From positions 369 to 16,308 of the forward strand of contig JAHCSD010000005.1 in assembly GCA_018609185.1 (NCBI GenBank): a stretch of 15,940 bases of DNA, given 5' to 3'. The translations under genes and the position numbers were made by a program. Positions 5,549 through 13,190 of this stretch are shown here, in pieces. The notes beneath the pieces were generated by a model, which did not search any database, had not been told where the DNA came from, and saw nothing but the letters and a program-made list of their open reading frames with translations. Source of the stretch: Patescibacteria group bacterium (GTDB lineage: Bacteria; Patescibacteriota; Minisyncoccia; JAHCSD01). Numbering within the stretch: the stretch's first letter is position 1; every line of letters starts with the position of its first letter.

Positions 5549-6667
5549 TTACTTTACTTTTGAATTAATTTCTCCTTCTTCTAATTGAGTCTCGATTATA
5601 TCCCCCGCTTTAAGCTCCTTGGCTTGCTTTACGATATTACCGTTACGACGGGTTATTGAATATCCAAGATGCAGCTGCCTTTTGGGGTCATTAAGTAAAA
5701 CGACTTTTTGGGCCATTTCAAGCTTCTGATAAATGCCCTGTAGAGTATCGCTGAATAAATCTACCACATTCCCCCAAAGGTCATCAATCTTTTCTCCAAC
5801 TTGCTGTATATGCCCTTCTAGGATTTTTATTATATTGGTAAACTCCCTTACTTTCTCAAACGCCTCGTCCCACGACTTCCCAACAATTAATGCCGCGGCA
5901 GTGGGCGTTGAAGCCATATAGTCAGCAGCCAGGGCCACAAGAGGAACGTCCTTATCGTGGCCTATGCCCGCAATAACCGGTACCGGAAAATCAACTACCG
6001 CTCGTACAAGGTTTTCATTATTAAAAGCTTGAAGCGACTCTAAAGAACCTCCTCCTCGTATAATAACAAGAGCTTCTATGTCTTGTTTTTTCATCGTTTG
6101 GATCGCAGCCAAGAGATCTTTTAAGGCCGTCTGACCTTCGACCTTGGAATTTACAAAAATAATTTTAAAGCCGTACTTATTGAGATTGCTCTCGAAATCA
6201 TGTATGACCGCTCCCTCTTTGGAAGTAATAAGACCGATTCTTTGCACAAATTCGGGAAGTATTCTTTTACGCTCTTCGCCAAACAACCCTTCTTCCTCTA
6301 ATTTCTTCTTCAGGGCATCATACGCCTTTTTGAGCGCACCCTCGCCTACTAATTCAACGGTGTCGGCTATAAAGGAGAATTTTCCACTTTTGGCATAGAT
6401 ATTAGCGTGGCCGGTTACTATAACCTCCATGCCGACTTCAAACTCAATATCGCACATCTTATAGTTACCCTTCCATATAATACAGTTCAATACAGCTTCC
6501 TCGTCCTTATCCTTAATCGTGAAATATACATGCCCGGAACTCCAGATATTTAACTCAGAGATTTCTCCTTTGATCCTAAACTCAAATTGCTCCAGAATAT
6601 CATTAAGATGTTTTATGTATTCGGATACGGAAAATGTTTTTTCTAAATTTTCATTACGTGATTGCAT
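5549..6667 (-). CDS. xseA: Exodeoxyribonuclease VII large subunit
   Basis: This 372-residue protein has an N-terminal OB-fold (about 10-105) containing the GHVYFTIKD strand. The catalytic exonuclease VII domain follows, with GLITS (145-149), RGGGSLE (204-210), AGIGHDKD (233-240) and STPTAAA (253-259). A shorter C-terminal coiled-coil region leads to the final YSITRR-type beta segment, which is the segment that contacts XseB. It is shorter than the E. coli protein (about 456 residues), mostly in the coiled-coil arm. The usual Glu after the catalytic His (GHETD) reads GHDKD. The ATG at 6667 has only a weak, distant purine stretch upstream. Confidence 0.93.
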   Translation of the reverse strand: MQSRNENLEKTFSVSEYIKHLNDILEQFEFRIKGEISELNIWSSGHVYFTIKDKDEEAVLNCIIWKGNYKMCDIEFEVGMEVIVTGHANIYAKSGKFSFIADTVELVGEGALKKAYDALKKKLEEEGLFGEERKRILPEFVQRIGLITSKEGAVIHDFESNLNKYGFKIIFVNSKVEGQTALKDLLAAIQTMKKQDIEALVIIRGGGSLESLQAFNNENLVRAVVDFPVPVIAGIGHDKDVPLVALAADYMASTPTAAALIVGKSWDEAFEKVREFTNIIKILEGHIQQVGEKIDDLWGNVVDLFSDTLQGIYQKLEMAQKVVLLNDPKRQLHLGYSITRRNGNIVKQAKELKAGDIIETQLEEGEINSKVK

Positions 6668-6676
6668 ATATAAACG

Positions 6677-6775
6677 CTATCCTATTTTTACCAGATTTAA
6701 CAGTTCTTCCCCGCCCCCACGCTCCATCAACTGACCGGTAAGAATGCCGGTGCGATAACTAATACCGTCACTCAC
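6677..6775 (-). CDS. Candidate 32-residue ORF before xseA
   Basis: A GTG at 6775, preceded by GGAG 4 nt upstream, opens a 32-codon frame (GISYRTGILTG, QLMERGGGEELL and so on) ending in TAG 9 nt before the xseA start. Codon use looks coding-like and richer in GC than its surroundings. It is in the same frame as the helicase gene that ends at 6794, with only the TAA between them. It could be a short leader peptide, a detached C-terminal tail or chance. No family is recognised. Confidence 0.3.
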   Translation of the reverse strand: MSDGISYRTGILTGQLMERGGGEELLNLVKIG

Positions 6776-6793
6776 CGGGCTCCGGCTAGTGTC

Positions 6794-8254
6794 TTAAGGC
6801 ATCTTTTTATCAGCCTTTTTTCTGATTCCTTTTTCTAGTCCTTTCATGAACTCATCTACACGACGATCAATAAAGATGTGATGTTCTTCAAGCGGACTTT
6901 TTAGAAGTAGCCCCCCAAGCGAACGACAACGGCTTAGGGCGACATAAGCCTGCCCGGAGGCAAAGGTCCCGCTTCCAAAATCAATAATGACCCGGTCGAA
7001 TGTTTTGCCCTGGCCTTTGTGGATGGTCACAGCCCACGCAAGACGTATGGGGATTTGAGTAAATGAGCCTACGATTTCAGACTGGATTTTTCCCTCTGCT
7101 TCATCGTAGACGAAACGAATCATCTCCCATTTAAAATTACCTATATCGTCAAAAGAGCCGTCTTCAAAAACCACGCGGACACTCATAATATCCAACCGGA
7201 CAACCCGCGCTATATCACCATTAATCCATCGCCCCTTGGGATCGTTATTCAGAAGCATTATCTGCGCACCTTCTTTGAGGGTTAATTTTTGTGCGGTGGG
7301 CAGATTTCTATCCCGGAATTCTCCTTCAATATCCCCCTCATACACCTTCTCTACGCCGCGAATTTCATTAAGTCTACGAATATTAATATTATCTGCCATT
7401 ACATTGGTGGGAACAAGGGAAATATGAAAATTATTCTCATGATCATTCTCATTCTCGGTCAGTTGTTGGTTTATCCTCGATATATGCTCTTCAGAAATAT
7501 TACATGTCCGAATTGCATCGAGGATTTCGATAAACTCTTCATCTGACTGCCGGTAGACCTCTGTAAGTTCGAAATTACTGAATTTTGCAGCAATATAGTT
7601 TTTTGAATCAAAAAAATAAGGGCTTTTGTAATATGTTTCAAACAAAGCTTTTTCATCGTTGGGTACAACGGGAGGCAATTGATATACGTCTCCCACTACA
7701 ACCATTTGAATGCCCCCGAACGGTTTCTTCGGATCCGGGCCGTTCAATCTCAAAAACTTATCCACACAATCAAAAAGATCCACGCGAACCATCGAAACTT
7801 CATCGATGACTATAATATCAATGTTTTTATATATTTTAACTCTCTTGCCCCGTGTTCTTTTCACCTTGTCCTCAGTAATGCCGGGTAGAAACTTAAAAAA
7901 AGAATGGACCGTTTGACCTTGAATATTTACAGCCGCGACTCCTGTTGGCGCAAGAAAAACGGTGTTCTTCTTCGTTGTCGCCCGAAAGTATCTCAAAAGC
8001 GTTGACTTCCCGGTACCGGCGCGGCCCGTGAGAAATATGTTCTTGGAAGAGCTTTCTATAGAATCAAGTATTCGCTGAGCTTTTTCAGAAAGAATTATGT
8101 CGGGCTTCTCGACGATGAGATGTCTTTGACCTTTTCGACGTTGACCAATTCCATGTTTAATAAGCGTATCGCGACGGCTCGGGGTAGTTTTTTTAGATCC
8201 CGTCGGATCCTTTCGCTTACGCCTAAAAAAGTTTTTCGCAAAAAATCTTCCCAT
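6794..8254 (-). CDS. Pif1-like (RecD superfamily 1B) DNA helicase
   Basis: This is a 486-residue ATP-dependent 5'-3' DNA helicase of the Pif1/RecD2 group. A basic N-terminal tail (residues 1-50, many Arg/Lys) precedes the motor. Motif I is GRAGTGKS (77-84), motif Ia APTGVAA, motif II IDEVSM (150-155) and motif III GDVYQLPP (188-195). The second RecA-like half ends with TIHKGQG (410-416) and YVALSR (437-442, motif VI). There is no extra C-terminal domain. Family members unwind forks, R-loops and G-quadruplexes. It lies about 220 bp downstream of the broken small frame that follows the GHKL operon and upstream of xseA, so it may belong to replication and repair rather than to the operon. The ATG at 8254 has a poor ribosome site. 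Confidence 0.93.
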   Translation of the reverse strand: MGRFFAKNFFRRKRKDPTGSKKTTPSRRDTLIKHGIGQRRKGQRHLIVEKPDIILSEKAQRILDSIESSSKNIFLTGRAGTGKSTLLRYFRATTKKNTVFLAPTGVAAVNIQGQTVHSFFKFLPGITEDKVKRTRGKRVKIYKNIDIIVIDEVSMVRVDLFDCVDKFLRLNGPDPKKPFGGIQMVVVGDVYQLPPVVPNDEKALFETYYKSPYFFDSKNYIAAKFSNFELTEVYRQSDEEFIEILDAIRTCNISEEHISRINQQLTENENDHENNFHISLVPTNVMADNINIRRLNEIRGVEKVYEGDIEGEFRDRNLPTAQKLTLKEGAQIMLLNNDPKGRWINGDIARVVRLDIMSVRVVFEDGSFDDIGNFKWEMIRFVYDEAEGKIQSEIVGSFTQIPIRLAWAVTIHKGQGKTFDRVIIDFGSGTFASGQAYVALSRCRSLGGLLLKSPLEEHHIFIDRRVDEFMKGLEKGIRKKADKKMP

Positions 8255-8475
8255 GGTACCAATTAATATTCAGAATAAAATTTCCATATTTTCGTACGGT
8301 ATGACGGTCATAAAGATCAATATAGTATTGTTTAGATTTGAGATTTGGCTCGTCCATGTATTTGAAGTTCGACTCATAATCTTACAAAAAAAGAACCACC
8401 AAGTAAAGGGGCGGCTTCTGAAAACTTATTGAAACAGATGGTAAATTCAGAAAAAAGAAAGCGCAGATTTACATC
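8255..8475. other. Intergenic region upstream of the helicase
   Basis: No gene is seen. It contains a 13-bp inverted repeat at 8300-8312 (TATGAC-G-GTCATA) beside the palindrome CGTACG (8293-8298), which together could form an operator for the helicase gene. No consensus promoter is obvious. Confidence 0.4.
8300..8312. promoter_or_regulatory. Candidate operator upstream of the helicase
   Basis: A perfect 6+6 inverted repeat with a single central base lies 46 bp upstream of the helicase ATG. Confidence 0.35.
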
Positions 8476-8579
8476 CTACGAAGTGAATGGATTCCAAATG
8501 TAAGAAACTGAATAGCCTGCTATCGCAGCCAGGATAATGATTCCAATTATGTAATTTTTTTAAGATTAACTTTATTCAT
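8476..8579 (-). pseudogene. Small membrane peptide frame interrupted at an A7 run
   Basis: The ATG at 8579 follows GGAAAAAC, 16 nt after the stop of the GHKL gene. It reads MNKVNLKK, then hits a stop. Adding one A to the seven-A run (8555-8561) would give a 34-residue peptide with one hydrophobic helix (NYIIGIIILAAIAGYSVSY) ending at a TAG at 8476. It could be a decayed gene, an assembly error in a homopolymer, or a case of transcriptional slippage. It would be the fourth gene of the upstream operon. Confidence 0.4.
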
Positions 8580-8595
8580 GTTTTTCCGACAATGA

Positions 8596-10845
8596 TTATT
8601 TGCTGTTGAGTAACTCGTTCTCTGCAATTTGAAGCTTATGAGCTACGATTAAAAACTCGTTCAAGTATCTCCGGTGCTTTCTATAAAACCCCGGAGCATC
8701 CATTTCCTCATGTTCCGAATTCGCTTCCAAAATCCTTCTCGCGACATTATCTGCTACGAGCTCGGCTATGAGAAGACGAAAATGCAAAGAAACTTGGTAT
8801 GGAAAACCATCATCTGCTGGCCCGAGATATCGTTGGATACTTGGGTGACGACCAGCGATCTTCAATACATTCTTATCCCACGTTGCCCTCTGTTCTCCAA
8901 AATCTTCATCAACAACCTTTATGGTTATATTCTTCCCCCATTCTTTCTTGGGACCCACTTTTACTTTTGTTGAAGTTTCTTCGCCCGCCAATTGTGCCTT
9001 CAGGGTTGCAGGTTTAGCCTCCTTCATTCCAACAATATTTACAGTTCCGACCCCTGCCTTACGGTTAGAATCGTATTTTACTTTAACCCGTTTATTCAAA
9101 ACCTCAAAAGAACCCGCTTCGGTACTCACGGTCGCCATTACTACTCCTCGAATAAAGTCAGGCCATTTTGCAAATAATAGAAGGTTTTTCTTTTTACCTT
9201 CCCGAATATTATAAAATTCCTTTTCGAAAGAAAAATTGTTTGTAAGCTCGGGCACTTCTTTTTGGGGCGTAACCGAAATCGAAACATACTGAGGAGCAGC
9301 CAGTCCCCAAGTAGCCTTGAGCCGTATATCATCAGAACATTTTATACCCCTCACCGAAAAGAAGTTTGAATAGATACCCTCTCCCCGATCAATAAGCTCG
9401 ACAACTTCCGTATTAATCTCTATGTCCTTTGAGTCGTTTAAAATAACCACGTGCTTATCTTTCGGACCATCTTCTCCGGTTCTAATGTATATATAAAATT
9501 TGACTGTTTGACCCAAGACGATATTGGCACCGCCCGGTACTATCTTCATTCCCCCGGCCGGGAGATCTGTGAAATCAACGTCTGCTTCTTCCTCTTGATC
9601 CCCCAGCTCTTCCATTTTTTCTTTTATAAACCTGCTGGCAGCCCCGGCAAGTTTTTTCAAACGCTCTGTCGTCTTTTTATTTTCAATATCACTCTTCTTC
9701 TTTTTTTTGGCCTCTTCATCTTTTTTAAGCAGCTCTTTTAGTCGATGCTTCGCCTCTCCATATAATGCCTTTGTGAATGGGTGATCGTTGACCAACCCGT
9801 CCTCTCTCAAAGGATCAATAATTCTTAGAGGATTTTCTTCTGGATGCTCTATGTCCTGATCCTCAAAGTCCTCATATTGGATAACAAGTTCGTCAACATG
9901 GGGACAAGTGAGTCTCCCAAAATAGAATTCGGCATAGGGATTATTCTCTATATCTCTTGAGAAAAAAGATATCCCGTGAATGGCATATCCGCTCTTGATT
10001 AAAATTCCTCCTTCCCAATATGGTGAATTGTCTAGTTTTATCCTGTTCTCCGCCCTCATAACCAAAAGGTGGGCTTCAGCATTAGAATAACCGGGAACAA
10101 TAAACTTTTCATCAATAACTACATTTCCCTCACCGAGCCGGTATACTAATTTTGCGGGTTTATTTTTAGGCCTATTGGCATTAAAAAGTAATATCTTCCT
10201 CGAAGAAGAGGAAGTAATATCGCGTAAGCTGTAATACTTAGGAAGATTCTCGACAAGCCATTCGTGCAACGGAATTTTAATCCTTGAATTCACCTCTATC
10301 GTAACAACGGTACCGTTCAGTCCCTCGGGTATCTCAAGCTCTAATCGATCTACGTGGTGTGCTTTTCTAGAGTCTATTCGGGTAAATGAGGCAGGTTTCT
10401 CTAGGTGCACCTCGGAGTATAAATCGTTTTTAATAGATTGGAATTTAAGCTTCCCGAATACCACGCATTCTTTGCTCCCCCTTCCCATCAGACCCCGAGT
10501 TCTGCGTCCTTTGGTCTCCATAAATCTGCTGGTCCGCCCCCCAACTCGTTTTAGTTTTTTGACCATTTCGTCTAGTTCCATCCCCTCTGCACGATCTCGT
10601 ACTTTTATAATCGTCGGTTTTCCTTTTCTCCTTCGTTCAATCGAGATAAATATTTCTCCATCAACTTTTACCCCTCGGCCTTCTAAGTACCCGTAACTGT
10701 CATCGGCATTTGTGATTAACTCAACCAAACCACGAACGATATCGCCCTTCATCGCTCTTTCTGCTGTCTGTAGGAAATATCGCGAGTCGAACTCGAAGCT
10801 TTCCTTTTTACCAAACTCTTCTTTGTTAACAGAAAATGCAAACAT
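8596..10845 (-). CDS. GHKL (Hsp90/MORC-like) ATPase, 749 residues
   Basis: The N-terminal Bergerat ATP-binding fold is clear (numbering from the 10845 start): N-box ELITNADDS (42-50), G1-like box VRDRAEGM (82-89) and G2-like box GLMGRGSKE (118-126). A long beta-rich region follows, then a very charged coiled coil (KKDEEAKKKKK and onward, with an acidic stretch). Next come two or three beta-sandwich-like segments and a C-terminal helical domain (HPSIQRYLGP, then FRLLIAELVADNVARRIL). This layout fits GHKL ATPases that work as ATP-driven clamps (Hsp90, MutL, MORC), not histidine kinases. The frame is open to a TTG at 10893, but the ATG at 10845 is preferred. It lies 4 nt after the stop of the preceding gene. 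The substrate is unknown. A role in defence or DNA handling is inferred only. Confidence 0.85.
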   Translation of the reverse strand: MFAFSVNKEEFGKKESFEFDSRYFLQTAERAMKGDIVRGLVELITNADDSYGYLEGRGVKVDGEIFISIERRRKGKPTIIKVRDRAEGMELDEMVKKLKRVGGRTSRFMETKGRRTRGLMGRGSKECVVFGKLKFQSIKNDLYSEVHLEKPASFTRIDSRKAHHVDRLELEIPEGLNGTVVTIEVNSRIKIPLHEWLVENLPKYYSLRDITSSSSRKILLFNANRPKNKPAKLVYRLGEGNVVIDEKFIVPGYSNAEAHLLVMRAENRIKLDNSPYWEGGILIKSGYAIHGISFFSRDIENNPYAEFYFGRLTCPHVDELVIQYEDFEDQDIEHPEENPLRIIDPLREDGLVNDHPFTKALYGEAKHRLKELLKKDEEAKKKKKSDIENKKTTERLKKLAGAASRFIKEKMEELGDQEEEADVDFTDLPAGGMKIVPGGANIVLGQTVKFYIYIRTGEDGPKDKHVVILNDSKDIEINTEVVELIDRGEGIYSNFFSVRGIKCSDDIRLKATWGLAAPQYVSISVTPQKEVPELTNNFSFEKEFYNIREGKKKNLLLFAKWPDFIRGVVMATVSTEAGSFEVLNKRVKVKYDSNRKAGVGTVNIVGMKEAKPATLKAQLAGEETSTKVKVGPKKEWGKNITIKVVDEDFGEQRATWDKNVLKIAGRHPSIQRYLGPADDGFPYQVSLHFRLLIAELVADNVARRILEANSEHEEMDAPGFYRKHRRYLNEFLIVAHKLQIAENELLNSK

Positions 10846-10849
10846 ATAA

Positions 10850-11470
10850 TTACTTGTTGAGCAAATCTGCAAAATGCTCGTTACATGAATCAAGAAATTG
10901 AATCAAGTCCTTTTGTTTTTGGGTGGTGGCAAGGGCCCGAATCTTGTGCATTCGTTCCCGAAGAATTGTTGCAGGAGTATCGAGACTGGCATCGAGAAAA
11001 TCAGTAAATTCATGGGCCTCGACACCATAACAAGTATGACCTTGTGAGAACTTTTTATATGCCGTCGTGTTTTTATATTCCGAAATTTTCTTGTCTACCT
11101 CTGTTCTATTCACCACCGCCTCCCCCGCCTTCAAGATTCGACCAATTCGGATCTTATTCTTTTCAAGCCAAACAATGCCTTCTGGGGTAAAAATCCACCC
11201 GTCGGATACCTTGCTACCAGTTGCTTTCCCGTGCCTACCGACTACGAGGCTGCCCACTTTTTTCTTCTGAGCATCGAACAAAGCAATTCGTACCGACTCA
11301 AGGTCAGGATACTCGGAATGCCTTCTCCACGAGAAGCGTCGCGAGGACAATTCGAAGCTCTTCAAAGCGATATCCTCGGTAAATACCTTGTCTGTGTTTC
11401 CACCCAAAAGATATAAAGCGTATAACACAATTTCTACATTCGTAATTTCCTTGACCTTTTTCATATTCAT
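10850..11470 (-). CDS. Operon protein with possible winged-helix N-terminus
   Basis: This 206-residue protein begins with an N-terminal segment (about 10-75) of helices with a possible winged-helix turn (VFTEDIALKSFELSSRRFSW, then ESVRIALFDAQKKK). A beta-hairpin-like stretch with GWIFTPEGIVWLEKN suggests a second wing-like unit, and a helical C-terminus ends in LIQFLDSCNEHFADLLNK. There is no membrane segment or enzyme motif. It lies between a small basic protein (6-nt gap) and a GHKL ATPase (4-nt gap), so the three proteins probably act together. It may supply DNA or protein recognition for the ATPase. I cannot name the family with confidence. Confidence 0.7.
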   Translation of the reverse strand: MNMKKVKEITNVEIVLYALYLLGGNTDKVFTEDIALKSFELSSRRFSWRRHSEYPDLESVRIALFDAQKKKVGSLVVGRHGKATGSKVSDGWIFTPEGIVWLEKNKIRIGRILKAGEAVVNRTEVDKKISEYKNTTAYKKFSQGHTCYGVEAHEFTDFLDASLDTPATILRERMHKIRALATTQKQKDLIQFLDSCNEHFADLLNK

Positions 11471-11476
11471 ATTGGG

Positions 11477-11707
11477 TTATAATTTAAATTCTTTATGTTT
11501 TGAATAGTGAAATCTTGACTTGGTTTCTCGTAATTTTTTTTCAATTTCGCCGAAGATCTTACCAATATCTTTCTCATCATACTCATACATCTGACGATTT
11601 GAACAATTACCGAGTACCTTTAAACGCCTAAGAACCATGTTGGTTCTTGGCGAGGCCAACCTTTTAAATCTTTCCCTCTTTGTTTCATTTTTTGGTGCCC
11701 GTTTCAT
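11477..11707 (-). CDS. Small basic protein, first gene of the GHKL operon
   Basis: This 76-residue protein is strongly basic at its N-terminus (MKRAPKNETKRERFKRLA). A conserved-looking core follows (RTNMVLRRLKVLGNCSNR) and then a charged helix (DEKDIGKIFGEIEKKLRE). The composition suggests nucleic-acid binding. It has no cysteine cluster or helix-turn-helix that I can define. Its ATG at 11707 has no Shine-Dalgarno but sits 3 bp from an 18-bp perfect palindrome (11711-11728) and downstream of a consensus promoter. It might autoregulate the operon, which is an inference. The next gene starts 6 nt after its stop. Confidence 0.7.
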   Translation of the reverse strand: MKRAPKNETKRERFKRLASPRTNMVLRRLKVLGNCSNRQMYEYDEKDIGKIFGEIEKKLRETKSRFHYSKHKEFKL

Positions 11708-11710
11708 AAA

Positions 11711-11728
11711 TTTTAATATATATTAAAA
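11711..11728 (-). promoter_or_regulatory. 18-bp perfect palindrome at the operon start
   Basis: TTTTAATATATATTAAAA is a perfect palindrome between the promoter and the ATG at 11707. It is a good candidate for an operator controlling the three-gene operon, although AT-only palindromes can arise by chance. Confidence 0.45.
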
Positions 11729-11767
11729 ATATGTTATTATTATGCAGATAATCGACCATATCTTAAC

Positions 11768-11795
11768 ATTATACTCTTCTAAGAATGTTTGTCAA
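11768..11795 (-). promoter_or_regulatory. Consensus promoter of the GHKL operon
   Basis: TTGACA (11795-11790), a 16-bp spacer and TATAAT (11773-11768) give perfect boxes. The inferred 5'-UTR is about 50-55 nt and includes the palindrome. Confidence 0.85.
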
Positions 11796-11817
11796 GCCCC
11801 CGAACAAAAAACCCCTC

Positions 11818-11905
11818 CACTATACCCCTAAACCGGGCTTCGCAGGGTACCGGCCGGTACCCTGCTTCGCTCAAATACGTTTAACGGCTCACTATGTGAG
11901 CCGTT
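11818..11905. repeat. Hairpin-promoter repeat, copy 1 (with 27-bp palindromic insert)
   Basis: This copy has the blocks CACTATACCCC, AAACCGGGCTTCG, CTCAAATAC and an AACGGCTCAC/GTGAGCCGTT hairpin (11883-11905). Relative to copy 2 it holds a 27-bp insert containing a 24-bp perfect palindrome (11842-11865, centred GTACCGGCCGGTAC) flanked by GCTTCGC on both sides. The insert splits the promoter boxes. The rest of 11906-11989 shows nothing recognisable. Confidence 0.85.
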
Positions 11906-11989
11906 GTGGTTTTCTCCTCGTCTCGCAAATACCATTCGCTTATGGTGCCCTTGACAGGGGTCTATGGAAAGAGTATAATAAGGGTAGAA

Positions 11990-12532
11990 TCACGACGAAT
12001 TAGCACCTCTTTTGGTTTTGTCCTTGGGCGGTGCTTTTTCATTTTTTTTGTATTCAAGTTTCTGCTTTAAATTATTCATGAACACGATCTTTTCTCGAGC
12101 GGTCTTTTTTAACAGCGTAGAGCATCTCTCCCTATTCGGACTTAAAACTAAACCCAGTTTTTTCTTCGTATATAGATATTTAACCAAGCAATAAAAATCG
12201 CCGTCACTCGTAACAATTATAGCATTATCGTATTCTTTATAATCGATCATCGCTTGGAGAACCAAATCAGCGTCTACGTTCCCTTTTACCTCGCCGTCTT
12301 TTGCTTTAAGAATAGGTTTGAAAACCAAAACATATCCATATTCCTGAAGAGAATTATATAAATCTTGATTCTCCGGAAGGTAACCAAGAAAAAGATATGC
12401 CCTCTTAACGGCATATTTTTCTTTGAGATAGATCCTAAACCTTTCAAAGTCCAACTTCCATCCAAGTTCCCGGATTCCCAGATTCAAGTTTTGGCTATCT
12501 ATAAATGCGTAATTTTTCAATGCTTTCTGCAT
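11990..12532 (-). CDS. NYN/LabA-like (PIN-fold) ribonuclease domain protein
   Basis: This 180-residue protein has a single NYN domain (DUF88/LabA type) of the PIN-like nuclease superfamily. The acidic active-site residues are visible: D12 (FIDSQN), D87 and D89 (KGNVDADLVL), and D110 and D112 (VTSDGDF). These should bind metal for RNA cleavage. A Lys-rich disordered tail (about 152-180) could bind RNA. The length suits a minimal NYN protein. The ATG at 12532 lies 8 bp from a TATAGT box, so the mRNA may have little or no leader. Repeat copy 2 supplies this promoter. The RNA target is unknown. Confidence 0.88.
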   Translation of the reverse strand: MQKALKNYAFIDSQNLNLGIRELGWKLDFERFRIYLKEKYAVKRAYLFLGYLPENQDLYNSLQEYGYVLVFKPILKAKDGEVKGNVDADLVLQAMIDYKEYDNAIIVTSDGDFYCLVKYLYTKKKLGLVLSPNRERCSTLLKKTAREKIVFMNNLKQKLEYKKNEKAPPKDKTKRGANSS

Positions 12533-12538
12533 ACGGTT

Positions 12539-12603
12539 CCACTATACCCCAAAACCGGGCTTCGCTCAAATACCTCTAACGGCTTGCATGTTTGTGAGCC
12601 GTT
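12539..12603. repeat. Hairpin-promoter repeat, copy 2 (uninterrupted)
   Basis: This is the simplest copy. It has ACTATACCCC, AAAACCGGGCTTCGCTCAAATAC and an AACGGCT/AGCCGTT hairpin with a 12-nt loop (12578-12603). On the minus strand the hairpin comes first, then the promoter of the NYN gene. Confidence 0.85.
12541..12569 (-). promoter_or_regulatory. Promoter within the repeat, driving the NYN gene
   Basis: TTGAGC (12569-12564), a 17-bp spacer and TATAGT (12546-12541) lie inside the dispersed repeat. The start codon is 8 bp past the -10 box, which fits a leaderless or near-leaderless transcript. Confidence 0.65.
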
Positions 12604-12636
12604 GAAATTTAAGGAAACATTGTTGCTTAAAATGGA

Positions 12637-12664
12637 AGCCCCCCAAGAGATCTCTTGGGGGGCT
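12637..12664 (-). terminator. 28-bp perfect palindrome after the 12678-13145 gene
   Basis: AGCCCCCCAAGAGA and its exact complement meet with no unpaired centre, 13 bp past the stop. TTCCATTTT follows on the minus strand, a modest U-tract. It is a likely terminator. Confidence 0.7.
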
Positions 12665-12677
12665 GATTTCTTATTAT

Positions 12678-13145
12678 TTAACTTTCATCTGGGAACGCGC
12701 GGCGGGCCCATTCAGGAATGTCGGTCGAAACTTCTTCATTGGATTCGTGAATTCTATATTTCCCTAACGCCTGCTCGACTATAACAAGTGCGGTGTCAAC
12801 GGAAACATAGCCGGATATTTTTTCAATTACTGAAACCGACTCAGTGCTAGGACGTTGAGCAACGAGATCAAAGAGCGCTTTAAGAAGGTTTGCCACTTCC
12901 TTTATTTCACTATAAAGCCGCATTCCAAAGTAATTTGAATAAGAACTATGGTGTACTTCAAGAATTATATTCTCGGAAAATAGGGGGCCCGAATACTGAT
13001 GAGATATTCGAATCCAAGCGTCTTCTGAAAGCCTTGCGGTGTATTCTTCTGATTTCCCGGAACTAGTTTTTTTCCATTTGAGAATCCCTGATCGAGAATT
13101 TTCGTAAAGGTTCTCGAGAAGTTCCATATTAACACTAACAGTCAA
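12678..13145 (-). CDS. Hypothetical protein, 155 residues
   Basis: I do not recognise this protein. It is a soluble alpha/beta protein with a beta-rich N-terminal half (GILKWKKTSSG, then ILEVHHSSYSNYFGMRLYSE) and a helical C-terminal half (EVANLLKALFDLVAQ, then TALVIVEQALGKYRI), ending acidic. The TTG at 13145 is chosen as start because AAGGAGG lies 7 nt upstream. The ATG two bases after that site opens a frame of only two codons. The promoter at 13191-13219 is a perfect consensus, so expression is expected to be strong. It is followed by a 28-bp palindromic terminator and stands alone as a unit. Confidence 0.7.
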   Translation of the reverse strand: MTVSVNMELLENLYENSRSGILKWKKTSSGKSEEYTARLSEDAWIRISHQYSGPLFSENIILEVHHSSYSNYFGMRLYSEIKEVANLLKALFDLVAQRPSTESVSVIEKISGYVSVDTALVIVEQALGKYRIHESNEEVSTDIPEWARRAFPDES

Positions 13146-13190
13146 AACATTACCTCCTTATCAATATAGATGTTTCTGTAGTAACGATCT

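Noticed and set aside
6794..6796. Programmed stop readthrough of the helicase
   Set aside because: No readthrough signal is visible, and the GTG with GGAG upstream explains the downstream frame equally well.
10846..10893. TTG start for the GHKL ATPase giving 765 residues
   Set aside because: The extension lies inside the preceding gene, and the ATG at 10845 directly after that gene's stop fits operon spacing.
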